From: CAYZJB01 sp964602985
Lineage (GTDB): Bacteria > CLD3 > SB21
Direction: 5' to 3'
DNA length: 56,005 nucleotides
Assembly: GCA_964602985.1 (NCBI GenBank)
Contig: CAZRTJ010000022.1
Coordinates: 1-56,005, forward strand
The position numbers and the translations under genes are program-made. A model generated the notes under the pieces. The model saw only the letters and a program-made list of their open reading frames with translations. It was not told the DNA's origin and searched no databases. Below, piece after piece: positions 33,753 through 42,681 of the stretch (the first letter of the stretch is position 1; each line of letters opens with the position of its first letter).

Positions 33753-36212
33753 CTACTTCACCCCGATCGGAAAGTCCTGACCCCAGATGAACGTCGTCGG
33801 AAACTGCTCTTCGCCTTTGTATTTCTTTGTGATCACGGGTATCTGATCGTCCACAAAGGCTTTGATGCTCGACACCGTGATCTGGCCATTGGCCAGGCTG
33901 GCTTTGCCGCTTAGCGCATCAATCAGAACATAGGTGAACGCCCCGTGCTGCAGGTCTTTGAACTCTGTCGCAAATTGTTCCTTCGTGGTGGACGCATAGA
34001 TCACCGAACCCGTCGCACGGCTGAGCTTGGCCAGCGCATTTTCTTCGGCGGCTCCACGCACGGCGAATTGCTGTGCGAACGCACCCGAATTGCATGCATC
34101 CACAAACATCACCTGCTTGCCAGCTTTGATTCCCGATAGCGCCTTGCGCATTTCTGTTCCTGAAATGCCATCCTGCGTACACTTGAGCGGATCGGTCATC
34201 TGCGTGACATCACTTAGTACGTAGAAAAATTCGTTCTTCATCGCACCTTCCACTTCCGCATCCAGCGCGATGCCGTGACCGGCATAGAAGATGATCAGCA
34301 CGTCCTCGGGTTTCGCCTTGGATTGAATGTCCGCCAGCGCTTTCATCACATTGCTTCGCGTCGCTTCGCGATTGGTGATGGTCGTCGTGTAAACGTTCGT
34401 AAATAGCTTCTTCGCTTTCGGCAGGATGACCTCCACGAAGCCGGTCACATCGCCCACGCAGTAATTCAGATTGTATTTGGAATTTCGGTATTCATTGATC
34501 CCCACGCCCAGAACGTACATGTTCGGTTTGGTCCATGCCACGGGCTTGTATGTGACGAACGACGTTACCGGGTTTGATTCGCTCATGTCCTCGGAGAACC
34601 CCACCGCGCTGAATTTGTTTTCACCTTCGGTCAACGCGACGGTGAATTCCTGCTCAAACATATTTTCCGACTGCACCGCTTTGAAGGCGCGGATATTCTC
34701 TCCGACGGCTTTGCCATTATTAAAAAGCCGCACGCCTTTGAGCCCACCGCCTGTATTCGTAGCTATGATTCTCAGCTTGATGGTACCGCCGGTGATTGCG
34801 AGGTCTTTTTCTTCGGAATAGGACAACTCCACAAACTGACCGCTCGTGCGGAGGGCTTTCATCGTAACCGTCGGCGGCAGTTTCACGCCTTTAGTAATAT
34901 CCGAGGTGATCTTGAGATCTGTCAGATCCTTGCCGGAAAGCCGGGCTTTGACGATGTCCGGACGATAGTACGTCTCAAAGAAATTGTCGATGGAATAAAC
35001 TGAGTTCCCGATTCGAATATTGATATTTTTCGCGCCATTGGGAGAGCAATTGAAATAGCCATCGGGAGTCATAACAACCCATTCGCCGTCGAAAAATGAC
35101 ACGAAAGATGCCAGCTCTGTGCCTGTCTTAACATCCCACAACTTTAGCGTGTTGTCATAGGAACCTGATAGCGCATATTTTCCAACCGGGGAAAATGCGA
35201 CAGAATTGACCCAGCCAGAATGTCCCGCCAATGTCCGTATTTCCTTGCCGCTTTCAACATCCCAGAGTTTTAACGTATAGTCACTTGAGCTTCTCCAGTC
35301 ACTTGACCCTGACAGCACATATTTCCCATCCGGAGAAAAGGTGACAGACGAGACCTGGAAAGAATGTCCCATGAATGTCCGTATCTCTTTGCCGCTTTTC
35401 ACATCCCACAACTTTAGCGTCTTGTCAGTAGAACCTGATAGCGCATATTTCCCATCCGGGGAAAATGCGACAGAATTGACCCAGTGAGAATGTCCTGCAA
35501 ATGTCCGTATTTCCTTGCCACTCTCAACATCCCACAACTTTAGCGTCTCGTCATCAGAGCCTGATAGCGCATATTTCCCATTCGGGGAAAAGACGACAGA
35601 TGTCACATCGCTAGAATGTCCTGCCAATGTCCGTATTTCTATACCGCTCGCAACATCCCATAACTTCATCGTCTTGTCTTTAGAACCTGACAGCGCATAT
35701 TTCCCATCCTGCGAAAATGCGACAGATCTGACCCAGTCAGAATGTCCCGCGAACGTCCGCATTTCCTTGCCGCCCTCAACATCCCACAACTTTAGAGTCT
35801 TGTCGCCGGATCCTGATAGCGCATGTTTCCCATCGGGGGAAAATGCGACAGATCTGACCAAGTAAGAATGTCCCGCAAATGTCCGTATTTCTTTGCCTCC
35901 CTCAACGTCCCACAGCTTTAGCATCTTGTCATCAGAGCCTGATAGCGCATATTTCCCGTTCGGGGAAAATGCGACAGATGTGACCCCGTAAGAATGTCCC
36001 TCCAAGGTACGTATTTCTTTGCCGCTCTCAGCATTCCACAACTTTAACGTCTTGTCATGAGAACCTGAAAGCGCATATTTCCCATCCGGGGAAAATGCGA
36101 TAGATGTGACTTTGTTAGAATGTCCCGTCTGCAAAAACACCTCTGGCTTCTGAGCAATAGCCATCGTAACGGTAACCAAATGAATCATCACAAAACCGGA
36201 TAACCATTTCAT
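33753..36212 (-). CDS. Exported WD40-repeat caspase-like protease
   Basis: 819 residues from ATG 36212 (AGGAGG upstream). Signal peptide MKWLSGFVMIHLVTVTMAIA. Eight WD40 repeats of about 42 residues follow (GHSxxVxSVAFSPDGKYALS units, each ending LKLWD), forming one propeller (about 24-365). A linker with WVVMTPDGYFNCSP and an Ig-like domain lead to a C14 caspase-like domain (about 560-815) with His646 in YAGHG and Cys707 in DACNSG, the catalytic pair. These proteases cut after basic or acidic residues; in bacteria they are linked to cell death or envelope processing. Export makes this one act outside the cytoplasm. The repeats are nearly identical in DNA, so they can expand or contract. Confidence 0.9.
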   Translation of the reverse strand: MKWLSGFVMIHLVTVTMAIAQKPEVFLQTGHSNKVTSIAFSPDGKYALSGSHDKTLKLWNAESGKEIRTLEGHSYGVTSVAFSPNGKYALSGSDDKMLKLWDVEGGKEIRTFAGHSYLVRSVAFSPDGKHALSGSGDKTLKLWDVEGGKEMRTFAGHSDWVRSVAFSQDGKYALSGSKDKTMKLWDVASGIEIRTLAGHSSDVTSVVFSPNGKYALSGSDDETLKLWDVESGKEIRTFAGHSHWVNSVAFSPDGKYALSGSTDKTLKLWDVKSGKEIRTFMGHSFQVSSVTFSPDGKYVLSGSSDWRSSSDYTLKLWDVESGKEIRTLAGHSGWVNSVAFSPVGKYALSGSYDNTLKLWDVKTGTELASFVSFFDGEWVVMTPDGYFNCSPNGAKNINIRIGNSVYSIDNFFETYYRPDIVKARLSGKDLTDLKITSDITKGVKLPPTVTMKALRTSGQFVELSYSEEKDLAITGGTIKLRIIATNTGGGLKGVRLFNNGKAVGENIRAFKAVQSENMFEQEFTVALTEGENKFSAVGFSEDMSESNPVTSFVTYKPVAWTKPNMYVLGVGINEYRNSKYNLNYCVGDVTGFVEVILPKAKKLFTNVYTTTITNREATRSNVMKALADIQSKAKPEDVLIIFYAGHGIALDAEVEGAMKNEFFYVLSDVTQMTDPLKCTQDGISGTEMRKALSGIKAGKQVMFVDACNSGAFAQQFAVRGAAEENALAKLSRATGSVIYASTTKEQFATEFKDLQHGAFTYVLIDALSGKASLANGQITVSSIKAFVDDQIPVITKKYKGEEQFPTTFIWGQDFPIGVK

Positions 36213-36264
36213 GCGATTTCCTCCTATGTTTGTTCTACACATATATGTACTCTCAGGTAGAGTG

Positions 36265-36500
36265 CGACCCCATCGGGGTCGGATTTCTTCTTTTGTTCAT
36301 TCATTCTATGATCGTAGGATGCCTTTTATCATCCTTATCAGGTCGCCAGGCACAACACTTTGACTCGATCATGAACGCCGTACGCGTTCCATGTATTAAC
36401 CCAATCACCTGTAAGACCAGTCATCAGCCCCGGAGGGGTTGCATGTTCGTGCGTCGCAGCTCGCCCGGCACATGGAACCCCTCACGGGATTCATCGTTCT
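36265..36500. repeat. Array of short palindromes, set 2
   Basis: CGACCCC/GGGGTCG (36265-36281), GAACGC/GCGTTC (36373-36389), a CCCCGGAGGGG hairpin near 36429-36439 and a CCCCTCACGGG motif near 36480. A block of about 80 nt here (36371-36450) is repeated with few changes at 37889-37968, on the other side of the IS630 element. Fills the 362-nt gap before the insertion sequence; no gene seen. Confidence 0.75.
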
Positions 36501-36532
36501 TCTTGTGTTTCGCACGTTATTTATAAGAGCAA

Positions 36533-37625
36533 GAAATAGTTCGCTTTCATGAATTAAATATCGTATCTTGTGTTATGAAAACACGAGATGCCCGTTCGTT
36601 GCCGTCTATCGCTCAAGAAGACCTGCGCCATAAGGGAGTGAAGGCGGTTTTGAGCGGTAAAAAACAAAAAGAAGTCGCTGAAGTTTTTGGGGTCAGCCGG
36701 AAAGCCGTAGGCAATTGGGTCAAAGCCTATCGTCAAGGAGGTTCCGCGACGCTTAAACGAAAGCCCAAAGGCCGGCCGCGCGGCAGCCGTTCTTTGAACC
36801 CCAAGCAGGCTGCCTGGGTTGCCAAAACGATTGTGGATAAACGACCGGATCAAATCAAATTGCCATTTTACCTGTGGACGCGGGAAGCGGTGCAGCGCTT
36901 GATCGCGAAGCGGTATGGTATCCATGTTTCGGTTTGGACGATCGGGCGTTATTTGGCCGAGTGGGGCTTTACGCCTCAGAAACCCATACGCCGAGCGTAT
37001 GAACAGGACCCGAAAGCAATTAAACGCTGGCTCAAGGAGAGCTATCCTCAAATTCGCCAGCAAGCCAATCAAGAAGGCGCCGACATCTACTGGGGCGATG
37101 AAATGGGCATGCGTTCGGATCACCAGAGCGGTCGCAGTTATGCTCCCCGCGGTCAAACGCCCGTGATTGAAGGAACCGGACAACGCTTTCGGGGCAATAT
37201 GATCTCGGCCATCACCAATAAGGGACGTTTGATGTTTATGGTGTTCAAACATCGCTTTACGACCGACGTCTTTATTCAGTTCCTCAAACGCTTGATTCGC
37301 CAAAACCGGCGTAAAGTATTTTTGATCGTGGACGGGCATCCGGCGCATCGTTCCAAAAAATTGAAGCAATGGCTGAAGCAGCACGTGAACGCCATTCACT
37401 TGTTTTATTTGCCAGCCTATGCTCCGGAACTGAATCCCGATGAGATGCTCAATCATGACGTCAAGGCCAATGCCGTTGGAAGGAAACGTGCGCGTCATGC
37501 TGAAGAACTGGTTGGCAATGTGAGACGATATCTTCGCCGTCGGCAGCATCAACCGGAAATAGTTAAAAAGTATTTTCATCATACAAATACGCGTTATGCC
37601 GCAAACTAAAAAAACGAACTATTTC
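36533..37625 (+). mobile_element. IS630-family insertion sequence
   Basis: About 1.09 kb bounded by inverted repeats GAAATAGTTCGCTTT (36533-36547) and the complement of GAAATAGTTCGTTTT (37611-37625), 14 of 15 identical. It contains one transposase gene. The exact outer ends and the TA target duplication cannot be fixed by eye. It has inserted within palindrome-rich DNA between the two WD40-caspase genes. Confidence 0.88.
36575..37609 (+). CDS. IS630-family transposase
   Basis: 344 residues, one uninterrupted frame, so probably active. N-terminal HTH (QKEVAEVFGVSRKAVGNWVK, 31-50) for end binding, winged-helix winged part to about 135, then the DDE domain: Asp175 in YWGDEMG, Asp253 in LIVDGHPAH, Glu290 in ELNPDEMLN, a D-D-36-E spacing as in IS630/Tc1-mariner enzymes. 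The late PAYAPELNPDE is diagnostic. It starts 28 nt inside the left inverted repeat and ends at the right one. Unrelated in codon use to the flanking genes only slightly, so recent arrival is possible but not shown. Confidence 0.95.
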   Translation: MKTRDARSLPSIAQEDLRHKGVKAVLSGKKQKEVAEVFGVSRKAVGNWVKAYRQGGSATLKRKPKGRPRGSRSLNPKQAAWVAKTIVDKRPDQIKLPFYLWTREAVQRLIAKRYGIHVSVWTIGRYLAEWGFTPQKPIRRAYEQDPKAIKRWLKESYPQIRQQANQEGADIYWGDEMGMRSDHQSGRSYAPRGQTPVIEGTGQRFRGNMISAITNKGRLMFMVFKHRFTTDVFIQFLKRLIRQNRRKVFLIVDGHPAHRSKKLKQWLKQHVNAIHLFYLPAYAPELNPDEMLNHDVKANAVGRKRARHAEELVGNVRRYLRRRQHQPEIVKKYFHHTNTRYAAN

Positions 37626-37689
37626 ATGACCCCATTAATAACATATGAAATCCCTACGGAATTCCCATTCAGAGTATGTGCATCCCAAG

Positions 37690-37965
37690 AACGCCGTAGG
37701 CGTTCCATGTATTTGATCGATGTAGCGCCATCCCATGATCAACCCCGTAGGGGTTGCATGTTCGTGCACCGCCCTTGTATAAGACACATGGAACCCCTCA
37801 CGGGGTTCGTCGCTCTTTCTTGCGTTTCGTTTGTTGATACCTGGAATCCCTACGGGATTCCCCAGTCGGATCATCTATCGAGTTCCACATGAACGCCGTA
37901 GGCGTTCCATGTATTAAGCCAATCACCTGTAAGACCAGTCATCAACCCCGTAGGGGTTGCATGTT
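37690..37965. repeat. Array of short palindromes, set 3
   Basis: Alternating hairpins: GAACGCC/GGCGTTC at 37690 and 37890, CAACCCCGTAGGGGTTG at about 37740 and 37944, CCCCTCACGGGG near 37795, GGAATCCC/GGGATTCC near 37843. Each is followed by a recurring tail such as CATGT. Runs from the insertion sequence to the stop of the second WD40-caspase gene; no protein gene is supported here. Confidence 0.8.
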
Positions 37966-40808
37966 TATTTCAACGTCACCACAGGAAAATCCGGCACGTT
38001 CGGCGGGATCACCGTCGTCGGTGACTGCTGGCCTTTCGTCAATTCCTTTACCCGCTCGCTCACATACAGATCGAGCATCTTCACCGTGATCCGCCCGGTT
38101 CCCTTGTAGTCTGCCTTGCCGGATAAGCCCTCGATCAAAGCCTTGGTGAAAGCGCCATTACCCCACGCCTTGTCTTCCAGCGAAAACTGCTTGCCGGTCG
38201 AGGAGGTGAATGTCACCGCGCCGTTTTCCGCCGACGAAAGTTCATTGACTACCGCATTGATATCGGCGGCTCCGCGCCGCGTACCCATGATATTCCCCGA
38301 ATGACACGCGTCTGCGAAAACGATCACCTTGCCCGCGATCGACGAGACGGTGTTTACAATATCCGAAAACGGAAGGCAGGTGCGTTTGATCTTTTCTGTG
38401 TTCGCGTCCACGGGAAGAAAATGGAATATGCCCGTCTGATCATTCACGCCGTGACCTGCGAGAAAGATCATGGCAATGTCCTTGCTCGTTGTCTCCTTCT
38501 GTATCCACTCCAGCCCGTCGAGGATGTCGTTTTTCGTAGCGGTCTGATCGGTCAGAACTTTCGTCACGACCTCCCGGTACAGGGACCCGCCCTGCAACTT
38601 CATCGCCGCCGCGAAATCCGACGCGTCCTTCGCAGGCAAACCCAGCGTCAGTTCTTTATCCTGGTATTGGCTCACGCCGATAGCCAATACGTGCAGTCGT
38701 GGTTTGACGACAAATTCCTCCGACGTTTTGCCCGCCCATTTCAGACGGATCGTCGCCGGTTCGCTCGTGCCCGCGCTATTTTCGGCGATCAACGATACGT
38801 CGCAGTCGTGTTGGGGGATGGTAACTTGGATTTCTGAACTGACACCGGACATGACCTTCATCCCCCGTTCCGAGGCCACGGGACGTCCATCGAGAAGTAC
38901 TTTGATTCCACTAATTGGATCGTTAGCCGGTGTTTTGACCATGTATTTGAGAGTTACCGCGTTGGAAGTTACTTCCTCGCCGTACGCAGGGTGGGTAATG
39001 ACCAGGACGGGAGGCCTCAGATTCTCAATCTTGACCTCCTGTTTTGTCCTGTTTGACGCCGCATTGGCCGAGGCGATGGCCTGTTCTTCATCCAGTGTCT
39101 CCAGTACCATTGATACGATATCCGGGCGATAATAGACGCTGCGGAACTTTGAGGCAGGATAGAAATCCGCTTCGATATCTTTTCCGTTGTTTACGCTCCA
39201 TCCGATAAGATCCTCACCTCCCGGCGAGGCATCGTAATATCCAGACGGAGTCCAAAGGACCCAGCGTTTCTTGTCGGCATGCGGAAAGAAAGCCAGCAGT
39301 TCCTTTCCGTCGCTCAACCGGTGCCAGCGGATCGTGCCATCGGCGTACGCCGCGACGACAAGCTTGCCATTCGCAGAGATATTCAATGCCCATGCTGTAG
39401 GCCGCGGCAAGCACCATATTGCGGCGGCTGAGGCGTCAAGACGACAAATGGAGTGATCCAAGCCTATGACGAAACTCCGCTCGTCCGGAGATATAGCCAG
39501 CGAACGCGACAGTTCTTGAAGAGGCAATGATTGTTTGTTCAATTTCAAAACCGCTGAGTTCTGCCAATCTTCAATTTTGATCTTTTTTGATTTAGTCAAT
39601 GCAGATGTCAACTTTTGATCTTTTGAATCCAAGAGCAGTTCGCGGCTCAACATCTGGAATCGAGCCTGTCCCTTTTTGAGTTGTTCATATCCGAAACTAA
39701 CGTCAGTCCCGGCAGGACTGATGAGCAATTCCTGAGCCTGGTTCCTAAAATCGGCAATTGGTTTTTCCATTATGAGCAATCGAGTCCCATCGGCCCGAAG
39801 CACTCCAAACGTAGGATCAGCCGCACCATAAACAATTTTTCCATCTGCCATTGGCCGAATACTCGTGATTGTGTTTTCCGCGGCAGGCAACTCTTCCATC
39901 AATCCCCGCCCCCAGTCCCGCCACCGAAGAATCAGGAACCGCTCCTTCTCGACGACTACACCGCCCGCGTACAGGTAATGCCCGTCGGATGACCAGCAAA
40001 CTGATGCCAGATTGCCAACTTTGGCTTCTTTGATTTTCGGAGAAAAGCTGTGAGAGAGTGAGTTGCCCGAAAGGGAAAAGACATCAACTCTTGGCCCGTC
40101 ATAGAATCCAACTGCAATCATCGAACCGTCTGGTGAGAATGCAACAGAGAAAGGCTGCATACCGCTGACTGGCGTGGACTTGGACGTGGGGACCATCAAA
40201 GTCCCAGACACTTGGCTGACATCATATACTCGAATATAACCGTCCAAGCAAGTTGTGACCAGACGGCCCGAAAGATCAAAATCGGCGCCGTAGCTGGGTG
40301 CCATGTAGAAATCCTCGGCTGTCAGAGTCCAAGTGGAAGTATCGTATACTCGAACACCACCCCCGCCTAGGGTCGCGACCAGATGTTTGTTATCTTTGGA
40401 AAACCGCAGATGAAGAATCACGGCTGGAAGGCCGACAATTCGCCGTACCATCCTTCCGCCCGCTCTATCGAAGACATAGATACTCCCGGACTGGTCCCAT
40501 TCAAGTCCCGTAAAGCCACCGCAGGCTACGATGCTGCCATCGCTGGAGATGGCAACAGAGACTATCTCTCCTTCAGTACCCGCACCCATGGGCGGCCGCA
40601 AGACGCGGATCAGTTGGCCGCTGTTGGCGTCCCACACTCGGCATGTTTTGTCGTCGGATCCCGTCACGACATACCGACCCTCCGCATCCACATCGACACT
40701 ATTAACCTTCGAAGTGTGCATACCGGCTTCGATGCGCAGAATCGGTGCATTGGTCTGGGCGACCGTCGTGCCGGCCACAAGCAAACACATTAGAAGTCCA
40801 CGAATCAT
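37965..40808 (-). CDS. Exported WD40-like caspase-like protease
   Basis: 947 residues; AAGGAGGAATC precedes the ATG. Signal peptide MIRGLLMCLLVAGTTVAQ. The N-terminal 530 residues carry more diverged WD40 repeats (SKVNSVDVDAEGRYVVTGSD, PFSVAFSPDGSMIAVGFYDG), then the same linker (WVLWTPSGYYDASPGGEDLI) and Ig-like domain as its neighbour. The C-terminal C14 domain has His786 in LAGHG and Cys835 in DACHSG. Same architecture as 33753-36212 but clearly not a recent copy. Role probably the same class: an envelope protease gated by a propeller that senses a ligand (inference). The IS630 element separates the two. Confidence 0.9.
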   Translation of the reverse strand: MIRGLLMCLLVAGTTVAQTNAPILRIEAGMHTSKVNSVDVDAEGRYVVTGSDDKTCRVWDANSGQLIRVLRPPMGAGTEGEIVSVAISSDGSIVACGGFTGLEWDQSGSIYVFDRAGGRMVRRIVGLPAVILHLRFSKDNKHLVATLGGGGVRVYDTSTWTLTAEDFYMAPSYGADFDLSGRLVTTCLDGYIRVYDVSQVSGTLMVPTSKSTPVSGMQPFSVAFSPDGSMIAVGFYDGPRVDVFSLSGNSLSHSFSPKIKEAKVGNLASVCWSSDGHYLYAGGVVVEKERFLILRWRDWGRGLMEELPAAENTITSIRPMADGKIVYGAADPTFGVLRADGTRLLIMEKPIADFRNQAQELLISPAGTDVSFGYEQLKKGQARFQMLSRELLLDSKDQKLTSALTKSKKIKIEDWQNSAVLKLNKQSLPLQELSRSLAISPDERSFVIGLDHSICRLDASAAAIWCLPRPTAWALNISANGKLVVAAYADGTIRWHRLSDGKELLAFFPHADKKRWVLWTPSGYYDASPGGEDLIGWSVNNGKDIEADFYPASKFRSVYYRPDIVSMVLETLDEEQAIASANAASNRTKQEVKIENLRPPVLVITHPAYGEEVTSNAVTLKYMVKTPANDPISGIKVLLDGRPVASERGMKVMSGVSSEIQVTIPQHDCDVSLIAENSAGTSEPATIRLKWAGKTSEEFVVKPRLHVLAIGVSQYQDKELTLGLPAKDASDFAAAMKLQGGSLYREVVTKVLTDQTATKNDILDGLEWIQKETTSKDIAMIFLAGHGVNDQTGIFHFLPVDANTEKIKRTCLPFSDIVNTVSSIAGKVIVFADACHSGNIMGTRRGAADINAVVNELSSAENGAVTFTSSTGKQFSLEDKAWGNGAFTKALIEGLSGKADYKGTGRITVKMLDLYVSERVKELTKGQQSPTTVIPPNVPDFPVVTLK

Positions 40809-40848
40809 GATTCCTCCTTCTTAATCTTGTTCGTATGAGATGATCTGT

Positions 40849-40932
40849 TTACTTCACCCCGATCGGGAAATTCTGACCGCGTGCATAGCTGTTCGGATAC
40901 TGCGCGGCACCGGGATGTGATTCGCAAGTCAT
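40849..40932 (-). pseudogene. Relic caspase-protein C-terminus, copy 1
   Basis: A 27-codon frame ending AQYPNSYARGQNFPIGVK, matching the last residues of the WD40-caspase protein at 33753 (EEQFPTTFIWGQDFPIGVK). Nothing of the caspase domain precedes it. It is the debris of a third family member. The remaining 40933-41173 shows no gene. Confidence 0.65.
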
Positions 40933-41173
40933 TTAACGGCAAAAATCAGTTGGATGTAGATTTGCGAAAACGTGTTGGCCATGTCGCCTCCCTTGACCGA
41001 TTGCATCTGGGATCCTTACGAAATCCGGGCGTGGGGTTTCTGCCAGAATAGACTCGTCGCCAAAATAGTCAAATCACTGCCGGCGTGTTGTCCAGACTTC
41101 ATTCTTCACAAACCTACCGACCGCAGCGAACAAGGATCGGACGACTGGGACTTTGCGCAGGCCGCTACCACTC

Positions 41174-41446
41174 TCAAGCCTCCTGCAATTTGCCTCTGAC
41201 GTATTTGTGCAAAACGCTGCTGATCAGGGTCTGATACGGAAGTCCTTCTTCGAGAGCTTTCCTCTGGAGACTTTCGAGATCGGCCTCTGAAAGGCGGATA
41301 TTGATACGCTTCGACTTTTTCATGGCCGCTTCGGCATACGATCGATATCGGCGCTTTTCTCTGGCAGGATCGTCGATCTCCACCCATTCGCCGTGTTCGA
41401 TCGAGTCGTATACCGCTTTTTCTTCTCGCGAAAGCCTGGTTTTCAT
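41174..41446 (-). CDS. brnA: BrnA-type (CopG-like) antitoxin
   Basis: 90 residues. The C-terminal half KRINIRLSEADLESLQRKAL followed by EEGLPYQTLISSVLHKYVRG is the classic ribbon-helix-helix part of antitoxins partnered with BrnT. The N-terminal acidic part (EEKAVYDSIEHGEWVEIDD) binds the toxin. Its ATG shares one base with the stop of brnT (TAATG), so it is coupled to the toxin gene, in the normal brnT-brnA order. The complex should repress its own promoter. Confidence 0.9.
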   Translation of the reverse strand: MKTRLSREEKAVYDSIEHGEWVEIDDPAREKRRYRSYAEAAMKKSKRINIRLSEADLESLQRKALEEGLPYQTLISSVLHKYVRGKLQEA

Positions 41447-41727
41447 TACTTGTCCTTTCCTCGTAAGAGCAAATGGGTCAATTTCCGACTGGGAAAAACG
41501 GTCTTAAGGACTATCGTTCTTTCATCCTCGATAAAAGGCGCCACCCAGGCATATCCATTAATGTCAATGACGAACAAACGCGGGTTCCCATATCTCTTCA
41601 CGTTAGGATGCCGCAGAATCGTCAGCAGCTTTCCATTTTCAATGCAGAACACCACATCCTCGAAGCTGACCCCGCGCGTCTTCTTCATTAGCCGGTTCTT
41701 GGCGGGGTCCCAGATGAAACGCTTCAT
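41446..41727 (-). CDS. brnT: BrnT-type ribonuclease toxin
   Basis: 93 residues with the family features: FIWDPAKNRLMKKTRGVSFE at the start, RYGNPRLFVIDINGYAWVAP in the middle, and LKTVFPSRKLT at the end. BrnT is a RelE-like RNase that halts translation. The ribosome site is weak. The module is 240 nt from each relic caspase fragment, inside the accessory island, so it may have helped maintain the region. Confidence 0.9.
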   Translation of the reverse strand: MKRFIWDPAKNRLMKKTRGVSFEDVVFCIENGKLLTILRHPNVKRYGNPRLFVIDINGYAWVAPFIEDERTIVLKTVFPSRKLTHLLLRGKDK

Positions 41728-41762
41728 GACTGCATCAAGTGTAGCTCATTGTGTGCCTAATG

Positions 41763-41840
41763 TCAACACCCGAAAGACGCAACCTGCTTCACCCCCATCG
41801 GCAAATCCTGACCCCAGATGAACGTCGATGAAACACATCC
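41763..41840 (-). pseudogene. Relic caspase-protein C-terminus, copy 2
   Basis: The minus-strand frame reads SSTFIWGQDLPMGVK then runs on to a TGA at 41763-41765. The same end is found in the intact protein at 33753 (TTFIWGQDFPIGVK). No start or upstream domain remains. With copy 1 it brackets the brnTA module. Confidence 0.65.
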
Positions 41841-41981
41841 ATCGCCCTGTAAAACCTGACGTCCGCTATTGATTTTTGTCGCTCAGCAATGGATATTGGA
41901 CAGGATTTTGTATCGCGTTTTCTTCAATACACACTGACTTCAATTGCCCTTCCAAGTTCTACTATTCTAACGGAGCGCTTC

Positions 41982-42662
41982 ATGGTGCCATTCTACCGCC
42001 TCGCCACGTCGTCCGTAGGCAAGAAAATCATGACAGGAGTGACCGGCATTGCCCTCTCAGGTTTCGTGATCTCGCACCTGATCGGCAACCTGCTTCTGTT
42101 CGTCGGTTCAGATGCGTTCAACCAGTACACCTACAAGCTGATGCAGATGGGCACTATCCTGTACGTGCTCGAAGGTGGACTGGTGGTCGCCTTCCTGATC
42201 CATGCATTCACCGGGATGCAAATCGCGACTAACAAACGCCGTGCCCGTCCCCAATCGTATGTCAAAACCGGCAACGCCGGCGGCGTCAGCCGCAAGTCCA
42301 TCGCCTCGCTGTCGATGATTTACACCGGCATCCTCCTGTTCGTGTTCGTCGTTCTTCACCTGAAGACGTTCAAGTTCGGTCCGTATTACGAGACGGTGGT
42401 CGGCGGCGTCGTGATGCGCGATTTATATCGACTCGTGATGGAGGTCTTCCGCGATCCGGTCTATGTCATGAGTTACTCCGCAATCATGATCCTCCTCGGC
42501 GTCCATCTTCGCCACGGATTCTGGAGTGCATTCCAGTCGCTCGGCGTCAACCATCCGCGATATTCTCCGATCATCTATGGCGTCGGGATCCTGGTCGCCG
42601 TCGTCGTGTCTGTGGGATTCGTCGTGATGCCCGCGTGGATTTATTTTGCAAAGCCAATTTAG
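41982..42662 (+). CDS. sdhC: Succinate dehydrogenase cytochrome b subunit
   Basis: 226 residues from ATG 41982 (GGAGCG upstream). Five membrane segments, as in the fused single-chain b558-type membrane anchors (TIGR02046). Probable haem His residues lie in VISHLIGN, LIHAFTG, VLHLKTF and GVHLRHGFW. It anchors complex II to the inner membrane and passes electrons to quinone. First gene of sdhCAB, with sdhA 19 nt downstream. Gene order C-A-B and the fused anchor are as in Bacteroidetes and Epsilonproteobacteria, rather than the SdhCD type. Confidence 0.93.
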   Translation: MVPFYRLATSSVGKKIMTGVTGIALSGFVISHLIGNLLLFVGSDAFNQYTYKLMQMGTILYVLEGGLVVAFLIHAFTGMQIATNKRRARPQSYVKTGNAGGVSRKSIASLSMIYTGILLFVFVVLHLKTFKFGPYYETVVGGVVMRDLYRLVMEVFRDPVYVMSYSAIMILLGVHLRHGFWSAFQSLGVNHPRYSPIIYGVGILVAVVVSVGFVVMPAWIYFAKPI

Positions 42663-42681
42663 CCGCCATTAGAGAGGTGTT

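Noticed and set aside
36554..37582. 342-residue frame antisense to the IS630 transposase
   Set aside because: The plus strand has the complete DDE transposase; the antisense frame has no recognisable domain.
33404..37965. CRISPR array
   Set aside because: Palindromes differ from each other, spacers are irregular and partly repeated, and no cas genes are near.
37889..38089. 66-residue frame in the palindrome array, similar to one near 36370
   Set aside because: The similarity is of the DNA repeat itself; the frame runs into the antisense of the caspase gene and has no ribosome site.
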